From 2-01-FULL-44-17 sp036517175 (GTDB lineage: Bacteria; Patescibacteriota; Minisyncoccia; 2-02-FULL-40-12; IGHO2-01-FULL-4-A), in NCBI GenBank assembly GCA_036517175.1, contig DATDXQ010000002.1, positions 1 to 62,164 on the forward strand: a stretch of DNA of 62,164 bases. Reading direction: 5' to 3'. The position numbers and the translations under genes were made by a program. Of this stretch, positions 1 to 6,966 are shown piece by piece (position 1 is the first letter of the stretch; every line of letters begins with the position of its first letter). The notes beneath the pieces were generated by a model that saw nothing but the letters and a program-made list of their open reading frames with translations, was not told the origin of the DNA and ran no database searches.

Positions 1-141
1 CAAGCCGCGAGGCGGAGCTAATCCCATCAAACCTCCCCCCAGTTCGGATTGGAGGCTGCAACTTGCCTCCATGAAGCCGGAATCGCTAGTAATCGCAGAT
101 CAGCACGCTGCGGTGAATACGTTCTCGAGTCTTGCACTCAC

Positions 142-996
142 AATAACCGCGCACAGCAGGTTATAGAACTAGGCAGTTCAAATCTGTCCCTCTAATAATA
201 CCCGATTAGAGCGTAGCCAATAGATAGTCACAAGCCGTGAGGCGCGTGGCAGAGGATCTTGAGGCAAATTACAGCCTATATATAAAAACGGCTGTCGAGC
301 CATGAATAGGCGGTGAGCATGGCGAAGACACAAGAAAACCGTTATAGGATGCAAGGAAAAGTTTTATAACTAACCTGTGGAGATCTAATATTGTACTTGA
401 CGCAGCGTCAGGTTAAAATGGGATTGACGCAATATTAGAAGTCAGCTGAGTCATAGTATCCAAAATTTAAAAAGGAGAAGGACTCACTTTTAGTGAAATG
501 TTAAATCCAGATTACATAGTGGGGTTGGTAGACGGTGAAGGAAGTTTTACCATTTATATTCGCAATCCAGATACAACTAAAGTAAGCAATCGAAGGGTGG
601 TAGCTGAGCCTAAATTTTACCTAAAGTTGGTGGAAAAAGACAAAGACATCCTCTACCAATTAAAAAATTTCTTCGGATGTGGTAATGTTTATTTTCAAAA
701 AGACAATCGATCCAACCACCAGAATTGTTACAGATATGAAGTCTTTAATTGGGGACAACTAGAAAAAATAATTATCCCTTTTTTCAAGAAAAATAGGTTG
801 AAACTTAAATCTAAAAAAAAGGATTTTAAAATTTTTTGCAACCTGTTTAATAGACTTCTTAATAAAGAACATCTAAAAAAACCTGGACTAAAAAGGCTTT
901 ACCAAATAAAGCAATTAATGCACTAGGAGCTCGCGTAGTGCGGGAAATCCGCTCGCTACGTGGGAACATCAATTCTTTAATTCCAAAGAAGATAAT
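142..996 (+). other. Intron in 16S rRNA (probably group I) encoding a homing endonuclease
   Basis: 855 nt separate two halves of the 16S gene that join cleanly in the universal 1391-1407 region. The 5' part (142-490) is non-coding and structured. TCTAATATTG near 383 pairs with CAATATTAGA near 430, and TGAGTC (near 447) can pair with GACTCA (near 481) as a P7-like helix. GTGAG at 228-232 can pair with the exon end CTCAC as a guide sequence. The 3' part encodes a LAGLIDADG protein. Group I is the likely class in bacteria, but the exon does not end in the usual U and I did not derive a full fold, so class and exact boundaries are inferred. Confidence 0.8.
498..926 (+). CDS. LAGLIDADG homing endonuclease (intron-encoded)
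   Basis: 142 aa with one LAGLIDADG motif near the N-terminus (YIVGLVDGEGSF, residues 7-18). Single-motif enzymes of this size, such as the I-CreI type, act as homodimers that cut intronless alleles of their host gene and drive intron homing. The C-terminal half is Lys/Phe-rich and basic, as expected for DNA contact. A purine stretch AAAGGAGAAGG lies about 17 nt upstream of the ATG, which is farther than ideal; no better in-frame start exists. The whole ORF lies inside the 16S intron, so its target is presumably the 16S decoding site. The acidic motif residues are intact, so the enzyme may be active. Confidence 0.88.
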   Translation: MLNPDYIVGLVDGEGSFTIYIRNPDTTKVSNRRVVAEPKFYLKLVEKDKDILYQLKNFFGCGNVYFQKDNRSNHQNCYRYEVFNWGQLEKIIIPFFKKNRLKLKSKKKDFKIFCNLFNRLLNKEHLKKPGLKRLYQIKQLMH

Positions 997-1131
997 CGCC
1001 CGTCAATGCAGGGAAGCCGGAGATACCCGAAGCTCCATATTATTATGTGGGACCACGGTAGAGTCGGTGACAAGGCATAAGTCGTAACAAGGCACGGGTA
1101 GCGGAAGCTGCTCGTGGATCACCTCCTTTCT

Positions 1132-1303
1132 AAAACTTCTTAAAGGGTTTTAGAACAAGGTGTCGATATAGATTATGCGATGTTCGCTCGTCGATACGAG
1201 ACCATCGCGTGATTTATGGTCATCCGTTTTGACCTATTCAAACGGCGTTTGGAGCTAGACATGTCGAATAATGTCTGCCTGGTTAACGATAAGAGATCAT
1301 ATA
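1132..1303 (+). other. 16S rRNA 3' trailer with hairpins
   Basis: This stretch between the 16S end and its terminator holds several hairpins: GCGATG/CATCGC with inner CTCGT/ACGAG (about 1178-1208), CCGTTT/AAACGG (about 1224-1246) and GACAT/ATGTC (about 1259-1275). They are plausible rRNA maturation structures. No tRNA or 23S sequence is recognisable. Confidence 0.55.
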
Positions 1304-1331
1304 CAAAACCCCGCCTCAAGGCGGGGTTTTG
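1304..1331. terminator. Rho-independent terminator after 16S (bidirectional)
   Basis: CAAAACCCCGCC / GGCGGGGTTTTG forms a 12-bp stem with a short loop and T/A tracts on both sides. It closes the 16S transcript and shows that 16S is not co-transcribed with 23S here. Confidence 0.9.
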
Positions 1332-1335
1332 TAAT

Positions 1336-1359
1336 AAAAAAGCAGTGACATATCACTGC
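1336..1359 (-). terminator. Terminator of the 47-aa minus-strand gene
   Basis: On the minus strand GCAGTGA/TCACTGC forms a hairpin followed by TTTTTT, 6 nt past the stop codon of the small gene at 1365-1508. Confidence 0.85.
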
Positions 1360-1364
1360 GCTTG

Positions 1365-1508
1365 CTATTTGGAGTCTGAATCCCTTAAGCTTTGGTCTAA
1401 GGATTTTATGAAATCTATAGACCTGGCGACAAGGTGGTACCGATTATCAATTATACTACCACCAATTCCACCTATAAGTGCAAAAACAAACATGAGGAGG
1501 ATACGCAA
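1365..1508 (-). CDS. Small single-TM protein, 47 aa
   Basis: I do not recognise a family. The frame starts at TTG (1508-1506), 7 nt after a GAGG ribosome site, and encodes a short basic start, a hydrophobic segment (residues 3-20, including LMFVFALIGGIGG) and a polar tail of about 27 residues. The gene has its own perfect promoter (TTGACA-17-TATAAT, 1551-1579) and its own terminator (1336-1359), which is the main reason for accepting so short an ORF. An overlapping plus-strand frame at 1216-1536 is less well supported. It is probably a small inner-membrane peptide. Confidence 0.6.
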   Translation of the reverse strand: MRILLMFVFALIGGIGGSIIDNRYHLVARSIDFIKSLDQSLRDSDSK

Positions 1509-1550
1509 AATTAGACCTCGCTTTTCTATGCAATAAAAATACTAGTAGTC

Positions 1551-1579
1551 ATTATATTAAATATTATAACTAATGTCAA
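1551..1579 (-). promoter_or_regulatory. Sigma-70 type promoter
   Basis: On the minus strand TTGACA (1579-1574), a 17-nt spacer and TATAAT (1556-1551): a consensus promoter pointing at the 47-aa membrane peptide gene. Confidence 0.85.
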
Positions 1580-1595
1580 ATAAATACTTCCTATC

Positions 1596-1620
1596 AAAAA
1601 CCGCCTATTGAGCGGTTTTT
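1596..1620. terminator. Terminator (bidirectional)
   Basis: AAAAACCGC / GCGGTTTTT hairpin. On the minus strand it follows the 49-aa gene at 1623-1772 directly. Confidence 0.85.
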
Positions 1621-1622
1621 GA

Positions 1623-1772
1623 TTAGATATTAGATTTTCTAGACTCATCTTTCATAAGCCTAATCTTTTTGATCTTTTCTTTTAATCTTGCGGCGAGGAG
1701 TTCAATAAATCTATCGTCACCCAACTCATTTATCTCAGCTTCTGGATGTAGACTAGAAATATACATACCCAT
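1623..1772 (-). CDS. Small charged hypothetical protein, 49 aa
   Basis: No family is recognised. From ATG at 1772-1770 (a second ATG is two codons in) the frame encodes an acidic first half (PEAEINELGDDRF) and a basic helical second half (ARLKEKIKKIRLMKD). It lies 43 nt downstream of the SIMPL gene on the same strand and ends 3 nt before a terminator, so it is probably the last gene of that unit. There is no clear Shine-Dalgarno site. Codon pattern and position support it, but the call is moderate. Confidence 0.5.
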   Translation of the reverse strand: MGMYISSLHPEAEINELGDDRFIELLAARLKEKIKKIRLMKDESRKSNI

Positions 1773-1815
1773 AATCTATTGGGTACAGCATTGTCCAAAC
1801 GGTTAAATCTCATAG

Positions 1816-2589
1816 TTATTTAATCTGATAAGTAAGCGTAACATTAACAGTTATCTCATTTTCTCCTGGCGGTAATGACGGGCCCTTATTGGCAGACATG
1901 GCTTCAAAGCCTCCGTAGCCTCCGCCTCGATCATATGCGTATCCATATATATCCTCGTAGAAATTAATAATCTTACCAAGCTTAATACCGATCTTACCCT
2001 TTAACTCATCTGCTTTTTCTTTTGCATCTGCTATAGCCAAAGCTCTGGCTTCAGATCTTACTTTCTCAGGATCTTCAATTGAGAAACCTAGATTGGTAAC
2101 ATTATTTACCCCGTTGGAAACAAGACCATCAACGAGATCACTCAACTTATCAAAATCTCTTACCTTAAGCTGGAAGCCTTGAGTCACCTGATAACCGGTT
2201 ATTCTTGCCGCATCAGGCGCAACTGGCACAGCAGCATCATAAATTATCGGGGGTCTGATCTGTGAATATTGCGGATAGATATTGTAGTAAGTCGTTTTAA
2301 TATCCTTGTCTTCAATGCCTTGTTTCTTAAGAAAATCAACTATTGATTGCGATTTCCTTGAGTTAGTATCTTGAGCTGCTTTAGAATTAACCGCCTCGGT
2401 AATAATACTAAAGTCTAGAGTTGAAATATCAGGCTTTGCAAATACTTTACCTTGACCGCTAAAAGAAACTACATTGGTAGTAGTGGCTGTATTAAGCTTC
2501 TGATTAATACCCACAAGCAAAAAGATGGCAGATACTATTACGAGAACAGCGATCGACCAATAGATTATTGTCTTTTGTATTGTATTCAT
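1816..2589 (-). CDS. SIMPL domain (DUF541) membrane-anchored protein
   Basis: 257 aa. A single N-terminal TM segment (about residues 11-29) is followed by a SIMPL/DUF541 domain, recognisable from the opening VVSFSGQGKVFAKPD, the central helix QDTNSRKSQSIVDFLKKQGI, the repeat YQVTQGFQLKVRDFDKL and the terminal strand ITVNVTLTYQIK. Family members (BP26/OMP28, YggE-like) form periplasmic or extracytoplasmic oligomers of uncertain function linked to envelope stress. A Gly/Tyr-rich insert (YAYDRGGGYGG) lies near residue 215. It is transcribed away from the SpoU gene; the 49-aa gene follows it. Confidence 0.85.
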   Translation of the reverse strand: MNTIQKTIIYWSIAVLVIVSAIFLLVGINQKLNTATTTNVVSFSGQGKVFAKPDISTLDFSIITEAVNSKAAQDTNSRKSQSIVDFLKKQGIEDKDIKTTYYNIYPQYSQIRPPIIYDAAVPVAPDAARITGYQVTQGFQLKVRDFDKLSDLVDGLVSNGVNNVTNLGFSIEDPEKVRSEARALAIADAKEKADELKGKIGIKLGKIINFYEDIYGYAYDRGGGYGGFEAMSANKGPSLPPGENEITVNVTLTYQIK

Positions 2590-2737
2590 CCCGAATGAAG
2601 TAACTGCTCCACAGTCTTACACAAATGTTAGGACTGATTAACAGAAACTCTGGATTATATATTAACTATTGTACAATAAGCCCGTAAGGGTTACTTCATA
2701 CGGGATTCATATATATCTATATATTATCAGCTTAGTT

Positions 2738-3241
2738 ATGCCAAGACAAGTATATTTAATTATCAATAATATCCGCAGTGCCTACAATGTGGGGTCTATT
2801 TTACGCACAGCAGATGGAGCAGGTGTGACCAAAATTTTTGTTTGTGGTATTTGTCCAAAGCCAAATGACGAAAAAGTAAAAAAGACAGCCTTAGGAGCTG
2901 AAAAAGAAGTGTCTTGGGAATATCACAAACAAACATGGAGACTACTCAAAAAACTCAAGAATGAAAATTCGAAGATCAAAATCTTAGCCCTTGAACGTTT
3001 CGACCCTTCAATAAAATTCAGGGCAAGCAAGCTAGACGTAATAAATATTTTTAAATACAGCCCGCCCAAAAATTATGACCTAGCTATTATTGTAGGTAAT
3101 GAGGTTACGGGGTTAAATAAAAAAATCCTGTCCTATGCGGACAAGATTGTTGAAATCCCAATGCTTGGCAAGAAAGAATCACTAAATGTATCGGTGGCTA
3201 CCGGGATTGCTCTCTATACTATACTTAACAAAAAAGTTTGA
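2738..3241 (+). CDS. TrmH/SpoU-family RNA 2'-O-methyltransferase
   Basis: 167 aa from the ATG at 2738; the frame is open back to 2669, but homology begins at MPRQVYLIINN. The three SpoU motifs are present: NIRSAYNVGSILRTADGAG (motif 1), IIVGNEVTGLN (motif 2) and IPMLGKKESLNVSVATGIAL (motif 3), which build the trefoil-knot SAM site. There is no N-terminal substrate-binding extension, so it is a short member of the TrmH/RlmB group that methylates a ribose 2'-OH in tRNA or rRNA; the exact target cannot be told. It is the first gene of the plus-strand run towards RNase HII and GAPDH. Confidence 0.88.
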   Translation: MPRQVYLIINNIRSAYNVGSILRTADGAGVTKIFVCGICPKPNDEKVKKTALGAEKEVSWEYHKQTWRLLKKLKNENSKIKILALERFDPSIKFRASKLDVINIFKYSPPKNYDLAIIVGNEVTGLNKKILSYADKIVEIPMLGKKESLNVSVATGIALYTILNKKV

Positions 3242-3328
3242 TTATTTTAGACTTAGTATCACCTTCGGCCTCTGCCGCAGCAAGAAGATAGCAGTCACAA
3301 ATAACCTCCTACTTAAACAACTGTTTCA

Positions 3329-3967
3329 ATGAAACTACCAAACAAAACTCTGGAACGCAAACTACTAAACCAAGGTTACCAATATGTAATTGGTATAGAC
3401 GAAGTCGGCATGGGCTGCCTTGCCGGACCAGTTGTAGTCTGCGCCACATTATTCACAAAAGATTTTTTCGATAAAAAACATAAGAACCTCCGTTGGTTAA
3501 GAGATTCAAAATTGCTTTTGCCCAGTCAACGGGAAAAATTCGCCAATGAATTGATCGGAAACAAGGAATTACGTTTCAGTATCGCTTACGCCAAACCAGC
3601 AACCATCGATCGAATCAACATTTATCAAGCAGCCCGCAAAGCAATGGTCTTATCACTGAAAAAAATTGGCGTTGATTTAAAAAAGACCATGGTTCTTGTA
3701 GACGGCAATACAACTATTAAAGGAGTCCTAGCAAATCAGCTAGCCATAGTTAAGGGGGATAGGAGAATATTCAGCATCGCTGCGGCATCAATCATTGCAA
3801 AGGTTACCAGAGACAAAATGATGACCCATTACTCTAAAAAATATCCTAATTACGGCTTTGAGAAACACAAAGGTTATGGAACAAAACTCCATCAAACAAT
3901 GTTAATCAAGAATGGTCCTTGTGAAATACACAGAAAATCATTTGCTCCAGTATCAAAATTACTATAA
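3329..3967 (+). CDS. rnhB: Ribonuclease HII
   Basis: 212 aa, normal length. RNase HII cuts the RNA strand of RNA-DNA hybrids and single ribonucleotides in DNA. The signature GIDEVGMGCLAGP (22-34) supplies D24 and E25; VDGN gives D125 and KGDRR gives D144, completing the DEDD metal site. AAASIIAKVTRDK and the ending KSFAPV are also typical. The motif has MGC where most homologues have RGP, a mild variant. It lies 12 nt upstream of gap. No clear ribosome site is seen. Confidence 0.95.
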   Translation: MKLPNKTLERKLLNQGYQYVIGIDEVGMGCLAGPVVVCATLFTKDFFDKKHKNLRWLRDSKLLLPSQREKFANELIGNKELRFSIAYAKPATIDRINIYQAARKAMVLSLKKIGVDLKKTMVLVDGNTTIKGVLANQLAIVKGDRRIFSIAAASIIAKVTRDKMMTHYSKKYPNYGFEKHKGYGTKLHQTMLIKNGPCEIHRKSFAPVSKLL

Positions 3968-3979
3968 ACTAAAGCTATT

Positions 3980-5017
3980 ATGATAAAAGTTGCGATCAAT
4001 GGATTCGGAAGAATTGGAAGAATATTTTTCAGACAAGCGCTCAACCAATCAGATTTGGAGGTTGTAGCAATCAACGACCTGGGTTCACCGGAAAATTTGG
4101 CGTACTTGCTTAAATACGATACGGTCTATGGCCGTTATGATAAGGAAGTAGGGGTTAGTGGCAATAAATTAGTCGTGGGACCTGCTTCGCACGAGGCTAC
4201 GCAGGACGGAAAGCACGAGGTACTCGTACTTTCCGAAAAAGATCCGGCAGCTCTACCGTGGAAAGAACTTGGAGTAGATATAGTAATAGAATCCACTGGT
4301 GTTTTTGATTCCAAAGAAAAAGCCATGCCTCACATTACAGCCGGAGCGAAACATGTAATCATAACCGCTCCCACAAAGGATGATATAACTCCGACCATGA
4401 CACCCGGATTGATGGATTTGTCTGACAGTTCAGAAAAAATAACTTCTAATGCATCTTGCACAACTAATGCTGTCAATCCAGTTATGGCGATCATGATGGC
4501 AAATCCAGGCATAAAAAAAGCACTTCTTACTACAATTCACTCTTATACAGCTACTCAGGGACTTGTTGATGGGCCTGACAAGCACGGAGATTTTCGTCGA
4601 GCACGTGCAGCAGCACAAAACATAGTACCCTCAACTACTGGGGCCGCAGTGGCCACTTTCAAAGTTTTACCAAAGTTGATCGGCAAATTTGACGGTATTG
4701 CGCTTCGCGTACCGGTTATTTCAGGCTCTCTAATTGATATAACTTTTGTTGCCAGCCGCTCTACGTCAGTCGAAGAGATAAATAATATTTTCAGAGAAGC
4801 AGCTACCAAGCCGGAATGGCAGGGTATATTAACTGTAACCGAAGACCCGATAGTATCTAGCGACATCCTTAAGAACCCACATGGATCAATAATAGATCCT
4901 GCTCTCACAAGAGTTGTTGATGGAGATTTGGTAAAAGTATTTTCTTGGTATGATAATGAATGGGGCTACTGTGCCATGTTATTGAGACACATTCTTGAAG
5001 TAGCAAAAATAATTTAA
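3980..5017 (+). CDS. gap: Glyceraldehyde-3-phosphate dehydrogenase
   Basis: 345 aa. It oxidises and phosphorylates glyceraldehyde-3-phosphate with NAD(P)+ in glycolysis. The Rossmann start IKVAINGFGRIGR (2-14), the catalytic SNASCTTN with C160, the histidine in TTIHSYTATQ (H187) and the C-terminal SWYDNEWGY are all present. It is followed, with a one-base stop/start overlap (TAATG), by a small membrane protein and then by transketolase, which fits a lower-glycolysis/pentose-phosphate cluster. Confidence 0.97.
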   Translation: MIKVAINGFGRIGRIFFRQALNQSDLEVVAINDLGSPENLAYLLKYDTVYGRYDKEVGVSGNKLVVGPASHEATQDGKHEVLVLSEKDPAALPWKELGVDIVIESTGVFDSKEKAMPHITAGAKHVIITAPTKDDITPTMTPGLMDLSDSSEKITSNASCTTNAVNPVMAIMMANPGIKKALLTTIHSYTATQGLVDGPDKHGDFRRARAAAQNIVPSTTGAAVATFKVLPKLIGKFDGIALRVPVISGSLIDITFVASRSTSVEEINNIFREAATKPEWQGILTVTEDPIVSSDILKNPHGSIIDPALTRVVDGDLVKVFSWYDNEWGYCAMLLRHILEVAKII

Positions 5018-5295
5018 TGTCTAATTTCTCTATCCTTATTGATGTCCTGCCGTTAATGATAGCAAAAGTATTTTTATTCCTTTTGTTATACAGATTTGTG
5101 TTTTTTATCATTTCTATAAAAAATGGGGAACCGACATCATTCAAAATATTTAAAACGTATGTACTGGTTTTTGTGTTGTGCTATCTGTTTTATATTGCTA
5201 ATTTCGTATTCAGATACGGCAACACGGACATATCAGCCATATGGGATCAGAGCGGATACTTTTTATCATATATATTTAGTTTTAGATTATTTTAA
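5017..5295 (+). CDS. Small membrane protein, 92 aa
   Basis: No family is recognised. The ATG overlaps the gap stop codon (TAATG), indicating translational coupling. Two hydrophobic stretches (about residues 5-33 and 48-66) suggest two TM helices with a short charged loop (SIKNGEPTSFKIFK) between them, ending in a Phe/Tyr-rich tail. It sits between gap and the transketolase N-subunit and may be an ordinary membrane hitchhiker of that operon. Confidence 0.6.
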   Translation: MSNFSILIDVLPLMIAKVFLFLLLYRFVFFIISIKNGEPTSFKIFKTYVLVFVLCYLFYIANFVFRYGNTDISAIWDQSGYFLSYIFSFRLF

Positions 5296-5308
5296 TTGAT
5301 TGTTTGAC

Positions 5309-6226
5309 ATGCTTCATCTACATGAAAGTAAAATAAAAGAATTGGAGGAAAAGGCAAATCAGGCTCGCCAGCTTTTAATTGAGATGCTGGTTGAAGCGGG
5401 GAGTGGACACACGGCAGGACCATTGGGCATGGCCGATGTATTCACGGCTTTTTATTTTCATATCCTCAACCACGATCCGGCCAATCCTGAATGGGAAGAC
5501 CGGGACAGACTAATACTATCCAATGGCCACATCACGCCCATACGCTATGCTCTTATGGCAATGTCCGGTTATTTTCCAACAGAAGAATTAAAAACTCTGC
5601 GCAAGTTTGGCACAAGATTACAGGGACACCCCGAACGAGAACGTCTGCCCGGCGTTGAGACAACTTCCGGTCCTCTGGGCTCGGGCTTAGGTCAGGCCTG
5701 TGGTATTGCTTATGGGGCACGTATGTCCGCCAAGGGCGGATCCGCCTCCGACGGAGATACACTAAAGTTCCGCACCTATTGTTTTATGTCCGACGGCGAA
5801 CACGATTCAGGTGTTTTGTGGGAATCGGTCCTATTTGCCGGCAAAAACAAACTGTCTAACCTGACGGGGCTAATCGATCGCAACAATATACAGATAGACG
5901 GGATGACGGAAAACATAATGCCACTTGAACCGCTCAAAGAAAAATATGAGGCATTTGGTTGGCATGTTTTGGATATTGACGGCCATAACTTTGAAGAAAT
6001 AGCTGATGCCGTTGAGCAAGCCAAAGCAATTTACGAAAAACCGACAGTTATTATTTCACACAATATTCCGGGGAAGGGAATCAAAGAAATTGAGTTCGAT
6101 TATCGTTGGCACGGTAGCCCACCAGGAGCAGGCCCAGAAGATGTTTTCAAGAAAGATGAACAAAGTAAGAAATTTTTGGAAGAATTACGGACTCTAGGAG
6201 GTAAGCTAGAAAGTGAGCATCAATAA
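5309..6226 (+). CDS. Transketolase, N-terminal (TPP-binding) subunit
   Basis: 305 aa from ATG at 5309 (a TTG at 5300 would add three residues; neither has a clear ribosome site). Split transketolases pair this TPP/Mg-binding half with a separate C-terminal half (6967-7959) to move two-carbon units between sugar phosphates. Visible motifs: AGSGHTAGPLG, LSNGHITPIRYA, ETTSGPLGSGLGQACG, and the TPP motif from MSDGEHDSG to LIDRNNIQIDG. Just before the TPP motif is an extra stretch of about 10 residues (SAKGGSASDG) that is usually absent. It is encoded by a 30-bp twin palindrome at 5726-5755. Confidence 0.93.
   Translation: MLHLHESKIKELEEKANQARQLLIEMLVEAGSGHTAGPLGMADVFTAFYFHILNHDPANPEWEDRDRLILSNGHITPIRYALMAMSGYFPTEELKTLRKFGTRLQGHPERERLPGVETTSGPLGSGLGQACGIAYGARMSAKGGSASDGDTLKFRTYCFMSDGEHDSGVLWESVLFAGKNKLSNLTGLIDRNNIQIDGMTENIMPLEPLKEKYEAFGWHVLDIDGHNFEEIADAVEQAKAIYEKPTVIISHNIPGKGIKEIEFDYRWHGSPPGAGPEDVFKKDEQSKKFLEELRTLGGKLESEHQ
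5726..5755 (-). repeat. 30-bp twin-hairpin palindromic element inside transketolase
   Basis: Two adjacent 15-nt hairpins, TCCGCC-aag-GGCGGA and TCCGCC-tcc-GACGGA, add exactly ten codons without breaking the frame. Length (30 nt), 6-3-6 hairpin geometry and sequence match the elements in tRNA fragments at 46593, 51414 and 58795. Read on the minus strand, 19 of the 24 stem positions agree with the copy at 46593. Confidence 0.75.
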
Positions 6227-6319
6227 TAAATAGGATGTAGAAGCTAGAAAATAGAAAGTAGAGTTTTAATTCTATTTTCTATTTACTGTTTTCTAATTTC
6301 TAAAGATTGGAGGTGTTTT

Positions 6320-6622
6320 ATGCATAATGTAAATTGCAAATGTGTGCATCATTGGGTAGCCAAGATATTGGTTGTTCTAGCTTGGGTTTCTGCGGTAGTT
6401 TATTGTTGGGCAGCCTGGAGGTCTGTTTTGGTTTGGAATATTGACGCTACACAGTGGTTTTATCATGTGGTTGTATTTGTTTTGTTGGCTTTCAGCATGA
6501 AGTTCTGTGGTTGCTGTTGGAAACGCAAAATGATGAACGGGGCCAGCTGCGTTTGTTCATGCGGCAGTTGCCAAGGAGGAGTGTGCGGCGGGAAACATAA
6601 CGAAGGTCACCAGCACGCTTAA
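6320..6622 (+). CDS. Cysteine-rich small membrane protein, 100 aa
   Basis: Unrecognised family. There is a strong ribosome site (GGAGGTG, 7 nt upstream). The protein has CKCVHHW near the start, two hydrophobic segments (about 13-35 and 47-60), then a tail very rich in Cys, Gly and His (CGCCWKR, CVCSCGSC, CGGKHNEGHQHA). The Cys/His tail could bind metal, but this is only a compositional hint. An imperfect hairpin (about 6244-6290) lies in the gap before it and another at 6641-6660 after it. It lies between the two transketolase subunits. Confidence 0.7.
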   Translation: MHNVNCKCVHHWVAKILVVLAWVSAVVYCWAAWRSVLVWNIDATQWFYHVVVFVLLAFSMKFCGCCWKRKMMNGASCVCSCGSCQGGVCGGKHNEGHQHA

Positions 6623-6640
6623 TAATCGGATTTTTACCCA

Positions 6641-6660
6641 CCGCCTTTATTGGCGGTGAG
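6641..6660. other. Hairpin between small membrane genes
   Basis: CACCGCC / GGCGGTG around TTTATT. No T tract follows on the plus strand, so it is more likely an mRNA-stabilising or partial terminator hairpin than a full terminator. Confidence 0.5.
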
Positions 6661-6683
6661 ATAAGAAACTATTTTTAACTTTT

Positions 6684-6962
6684 ATGAAAAAGATTTTTGC
6701 AATTATTCAGATCATAGCAGGAACGTATGGATTATTGGTAATTTTTAGAATACTGGGAATAATGAACGGCTATGCCACAAAAATTTTTAAAAACTTGCCA
6801 TCGGTTTTACTTATATCAGCACTTTTATTCACTTTTGTTTGCGGCATTTTTATTCTTAAAAATCTTAATAAGAGGTGGCCGATATATATTTCAATATTGG
6901 CATGGGTTTTAGTAGCAATATCATACTTTTATTTTATCTCACAGTTTGGATTTGAGTATTAA
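6684..6962 (+). CDS. Small membrane protein, 92 aa
   Basis: No family is recognised. Three hydrophobic helices are predicted by eye (about residues 4-26, 40-58 and 66-87), with a short Lys/Arg loop (KNLNKRW). The start is MKKIFAII. It ends 4 nt before the ATG of the transketolase C-subunit, so it is probably translated in the same operon. Confidence 0.65.
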   Translation: MKKIFAIIQIIAGTYGLLVIFRILGIMNGYATKIFKNLPSVLLISALLFTFVCGIFILKNLNKRWPIYISILAWVLVAISYFYFISQFGFEY

Positions 6963-6966
6963 ATAC

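Larger units (their letters stand above)
1..1131 (+). rRNA. rrs: 16S rRNA, 3' portion, interrupted by an intron
   Basis: This is the last part of a small-subunit rRNA gene that begins before the window. The conserved block GAATCGCTAGTAATCGC is at 81-97, the decoding-region sequence CGCCCGTCAATG at 997-1008, GTCGTAACAAGG at 1081-1092 and the anti-Shine-Dalgarno tail ACCTCCTTTC at 1121-1130. The gene is split: exon 1 ends near 141 (TTGCACTCAC) and exon 2 resumes near 997 (CGCCCGTC), about E. coli positions 1399/1400. TTGCACTCAC differs from the usual TTGTACACAC, as in a divergent lineage. No 23S or 5S gene follows; a strong terminator lies at 1304-1331. The exact 3' end is approximate. Confidence 0.95.

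Noticed and set aside
142..996. Archaeal-type bulge-helix-bulge intron
   Set aside because: LAGLIDADG genes occur in those too, but the gene content is bacterial and no bulge-helix-bulge motif was seen at the junctions.
1216..1536. 106-aa plus-strand ORF after 16S
   Set aside because: It runs through the 16S terminator and lies antisense to the better supported 47-aa gene; no ribosome site or protein-like composition.
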